NCBI GenBank assembly: GCA_946497955.1
Contig: CAMMMH010000013.1
Span: 1 to 42,140, forward strand
Direction of reading: 5' to 3'
DNA from: an uncultured Mycoplasmatota bacterium
GTDB lineage: Bacteria; Bacillota_I; Bacilli_A; RF39; UBA660
Length of the DNA stretch: 42,140 bases
Below are positions 40,380 to 42,140 of the stretch, piece by piece. Under the pieces are notes generated by a model, which was given only the letters and a program-made list of their open reading frames with translations, was not told the DNA's origin and searched no databases. Each line of letters opens with the position of its first letter. Positions within the stretch are counted from its first letter, which is position 1. The translations under genes and the position numbers were made by a program.

Positions 40380-40895
40380 CTAGTTATCTTCATTAGATGA
40401 TTTAAAAATTCTAATAAAGCCTATCAAACTTGCCAAAAGCTCAAATAAATTACTAATTACAGAAACATAAGCACCAACAATAATATCATATACATTACTT
40501 ATAAGTGCTACTACTATTCCTATAAAATAAGTTATCTTCAAATTTCTTTGCCATGCTCCATATGTAAATAAACAAGCACCTAAAATAGGAATTAAAGAAT
40601 ATAAATTTTCATAAGTTAAAATTCCCAAAACTATAAAGCTAAATTCTAAAAGTATAAGAAAAAAAATACTTGTAGATTTATTTTTCTTTTCATCAATACG
40701 AAAAATAAACATCTTAATAGTTGAAATTAAAAAGGCAACCATTCCACTATAAGCATGTAAAACAAAATACTGTAATACATAAAAAATATTAGCAAAGAAT
40801 TGAAAATTTAAAAAATTAATACGTTTCTTTTGCAGATAACTAATAACTAAAAACAATAAAGCGAAAGCTCCAAAAATTTGTGCTAATACATTCAT
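40380..40895 (-). CDS. YgjV-family inner membrane protein
   Basis: The 171-residue protein has about six membrane helices and the YgjV (Imp-YgjV) pattern: GAFALLFLVISYLQKKR, LNFQFFANIFYVLQYFVLHAYSG, and the C-terminal ISNVYDIIVGAYVSVISNLFELLASLIGFIR. Its biochemical role is unknown. The start is ATG with AAAGGTAAG. It lies between tuf and the membrane-anchored protein on the same strand, but tuf ends in a strong terminator. Confidence 0.8.
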   Translation of the reverse strand: MNVLAQIFGAFALLFLVISYLQKKRINFLNFQFFANIFYVLQYFVLHAYSGMVAFLISTIKMFIFRIDEKKNKSTSIFFLILLEFSFIVLGILTYENLYSLIPILGACLFTYGAWQRNLKITYFIGIVVALISNVYDIIVGAYVSVISNLFELLASLIGFIRIFKSSNEDN

Positions 40896-40935
40896 AATAT
40901 CTTACCTTTCTAACAGATTATAACAAAAAAAGCAC

Positions 40936-40962
40936 AAAAAAAGAAGTCCTAAGACTTCTTTT
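40936..40962 (-). terminator. Terminator of tuf
   Basis: On the minus strand AAAAGAAGTC and GACTTCTTTT form a 10-bp stem with a 4-nt loop, extended by further T (complement of 40,936-40,940). Confidence 0.8.
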
Positions 40963-40971
40963 AAGTTTCTA

Positions 40972-42140
40972 TTATCCTTCGATTTCAGAAACAACACCAG
41001 CACCAACAGTACGTCCACCCTCACGGATAGAGAACTTAGTACCTTTTTCAATAGCAATTGGGTGAATTAATTCAACTTCCATTGTTACATTATCACCAGG
41101 CATAACCATTTCTACACCTTCTGGTAAAGTAATTACACCAGTAACATCAGTAGTTCTGAAATAGAATTGTGGACGATAGTTACTGAAGAATGGAGTATGA
41201 CGTCCACCTTCTTCTTTGCTAAGTACATAAACCTCAGCTTTGAATTTATGATGTGGATGTACACTTCCTGGTTTAGCTAAAACTTGTCCACGTTCAACTT
41301 GTTCACGAGAGATACCACGAAGTAAAACACCAGAATTATCTCCAGCACGAGCTTCATCAAGTTGTTTTCTGAACATTTCAATACCAGTAACAACAGTCTT
41401 TTGAGTTGGTTTAATACCAACAATTTCAACTTCATCATTAAGTTTTAATGTACCACGTTCAACACGTCCAGTAACAACTGTACCACGACCTGTGATAGTG
41501 AAGACATCTTCGATACTCATTAAGAATGGTTTATCAGTATCACGTTCTGGAGTTGGAATCCAAGAATCAACAGCATCCATTAAATCATAGATAGCTTGAA
41601 CATACTTAGGATCTCCTTCAAGAGCTTTAAGAGCAGAACCCTTAATAACTGGAGTTTCATCTCCTTCGTAACCATATTCATTTAATAAGTCACGAACTTC
41701 CATTTCAACTAAATCGATTAACTCATCATCATCAACCATATCACATTTGTTTAAGAATACAACCATACGAGGTACTCCAACTTGACGTGATAATAGGATG
41801 TGTTCACGAGTTTGAGCCATAGCTCCGTCAGTAGCAGCAATTACAAGAATTGCTCCATCCATTTGAGCAGCACCAGTAATCATGTTTTTAACATAGTCAG
41901 CATGTCCTGGGCAGTCAACATGAGCATAATGACGTTTTTCAGTTTGATATTCTACGTGTGCAGTATTAATTGTAATACCACGTTCTCTTTCTTCTGGAGC
42001 TTTATCAATGTTTGCATAATCTGTAAAATCAGCCCATGCAGGGTTTTTATCATGTAAACATTTAGTAATAGCTGCAGTTAATGTAGTTTTACCATGATCT
42101 ACGTGTCCAATTGTACCAATGTTAACATGTGGTTTTGAAC
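40972..42140 (-). CDS. tuf: Elongation factor Tu (partial, 5' end beyond the right edge)
   Basis: The frame is open to the right edge, beginning with [20 protein letters not shown], so only the first few residues are missing. GTPase motifs are all present: G1 GHVDHGKT, G2 [13 protein letters not shown]3 DCPGHADY, G4 FLNKCD and G5 GSALKALEG. Domains 2 and 3 follow ([54 protein letters not shown]) and the protein ends in [18 protein letters not shown]. Codon use and base composition are less AT-biased than neighbouring genes, as expected for a highly expressed gene. It delivers aminoacyl-tRNA to the ribosome. Confidence 0.98.
   Translation of the reverse strand, partial: SKPHVNIGTIGHVDHGKTTLTAAITKCLHDKNPAWADFTDYANIDKAPEERERGITINTAHVEYQTEKRHYAHVDCPGHADYVKNMITGAAQMDGAILVIAATDGAMAQTREHILLSRQVGVPRMVVFLNKCDMVDDDELIDLVEMEVRDLLNEYGYEGDETPVIKGSALKALEGDPKYVQAIYDLMDAVDSWIPTPERDTDKPFLMSIEDVFTITGRGTVVTGRVERGTLKLNDEVEIVGIKPTQKTVVTGIEMFRKQLDEARAGDNSGVLLRGISREQVERGQVLAKPGSVHPHHKFKAEVYVLSKEEGGRHTPFFSNYRPQFYFRTTDVTGVITLPEGVEMVMPGDNVTMEVELIHPIAIEKGTKFSIREGGRTVGAGVVSEIEG

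Noticed and set aside
1-42140. CRISPR array
   Set aside because: No regularly spaced direct repeats or cas genes were seen; repeats found are inverted or protein-coding.

Overview
The window is strongly AT-rich bacterial DNA with the standard code (TGG for Trp, TGA as a stop). Gene content points to a low-GC Firmicute: a cdaA-cdaR pair, secG-rnr-smpB-ssrA, murD, a FemABX protein, eno, tuf, a DUF378 protein and CotF-like coat proteins. I infer a Bacilli or Erysipelotrichia/Mollicutes-like gut bacterium; the species cannot be read from the sequence.

Region 1 (1 to about 10,085) is the right part of a mobilizable element whose left end lies outside the window. It holds an OB-fold ssDNA-binding protein, two small winged-helix proteins, an XRE repressor with a membrane protein, a dense cluster of inverted repeats containing a TAGTGTG/TTA MOBV-type nick site (candidate oriT), a PC4/YdbC-like protein, a 1740-residue SF1 helicase with a Vsr/DUF559-like nuclease domain (defence-like), and a MobV relaxase that apparently starts at ATT. 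The element seems to have split a host lipoprotein gene, whose 5' half survives at 10,052-10,375. No integrase is in the window.

Region 2 (10.4-25.8 kb) is host chromosome. It has a probable structured small RNA, a DUF378 protein, the c-di-AMP cyclase pair cdaA-cdaR, tRNA-Thr(CGT), an AAA/DUF4143 ATPase, a MacB-like ABC transporter, an RNase R paralogue behind a leader-peptide/terminator attenuator, a rubredoxin-ferredoxin-CotF operon, and an HD-domain gene pair.

Region 3 (25.8-31.7 kb) is the secG-rnr-capA-smpB-ssrA block. A decayed tyrosine recombinase abuts the ssrA 3' end. Between ssrA and smpB lies an unannotated 33-residue membrane-peptide gene whose predicted transcript starts and ends in mutually complementary arms; this resembles type I toxin architecture and is the most novel-looking item here. 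The predicted tmRNA tag is unusually long and ends in LAFA.

Region 4 (31.7-42.1 kb) carries a frameshifted P-loop kinase, eno, a HIT protein, a Fic protein lacking its catalytic His, a nonsense-disrupted small gene, murD, a FemABX protein, two small proteins of unknown function, a membrane-anchored protein, a YgjV-like protein and the 3' part of tuf, which runs off the right edge.
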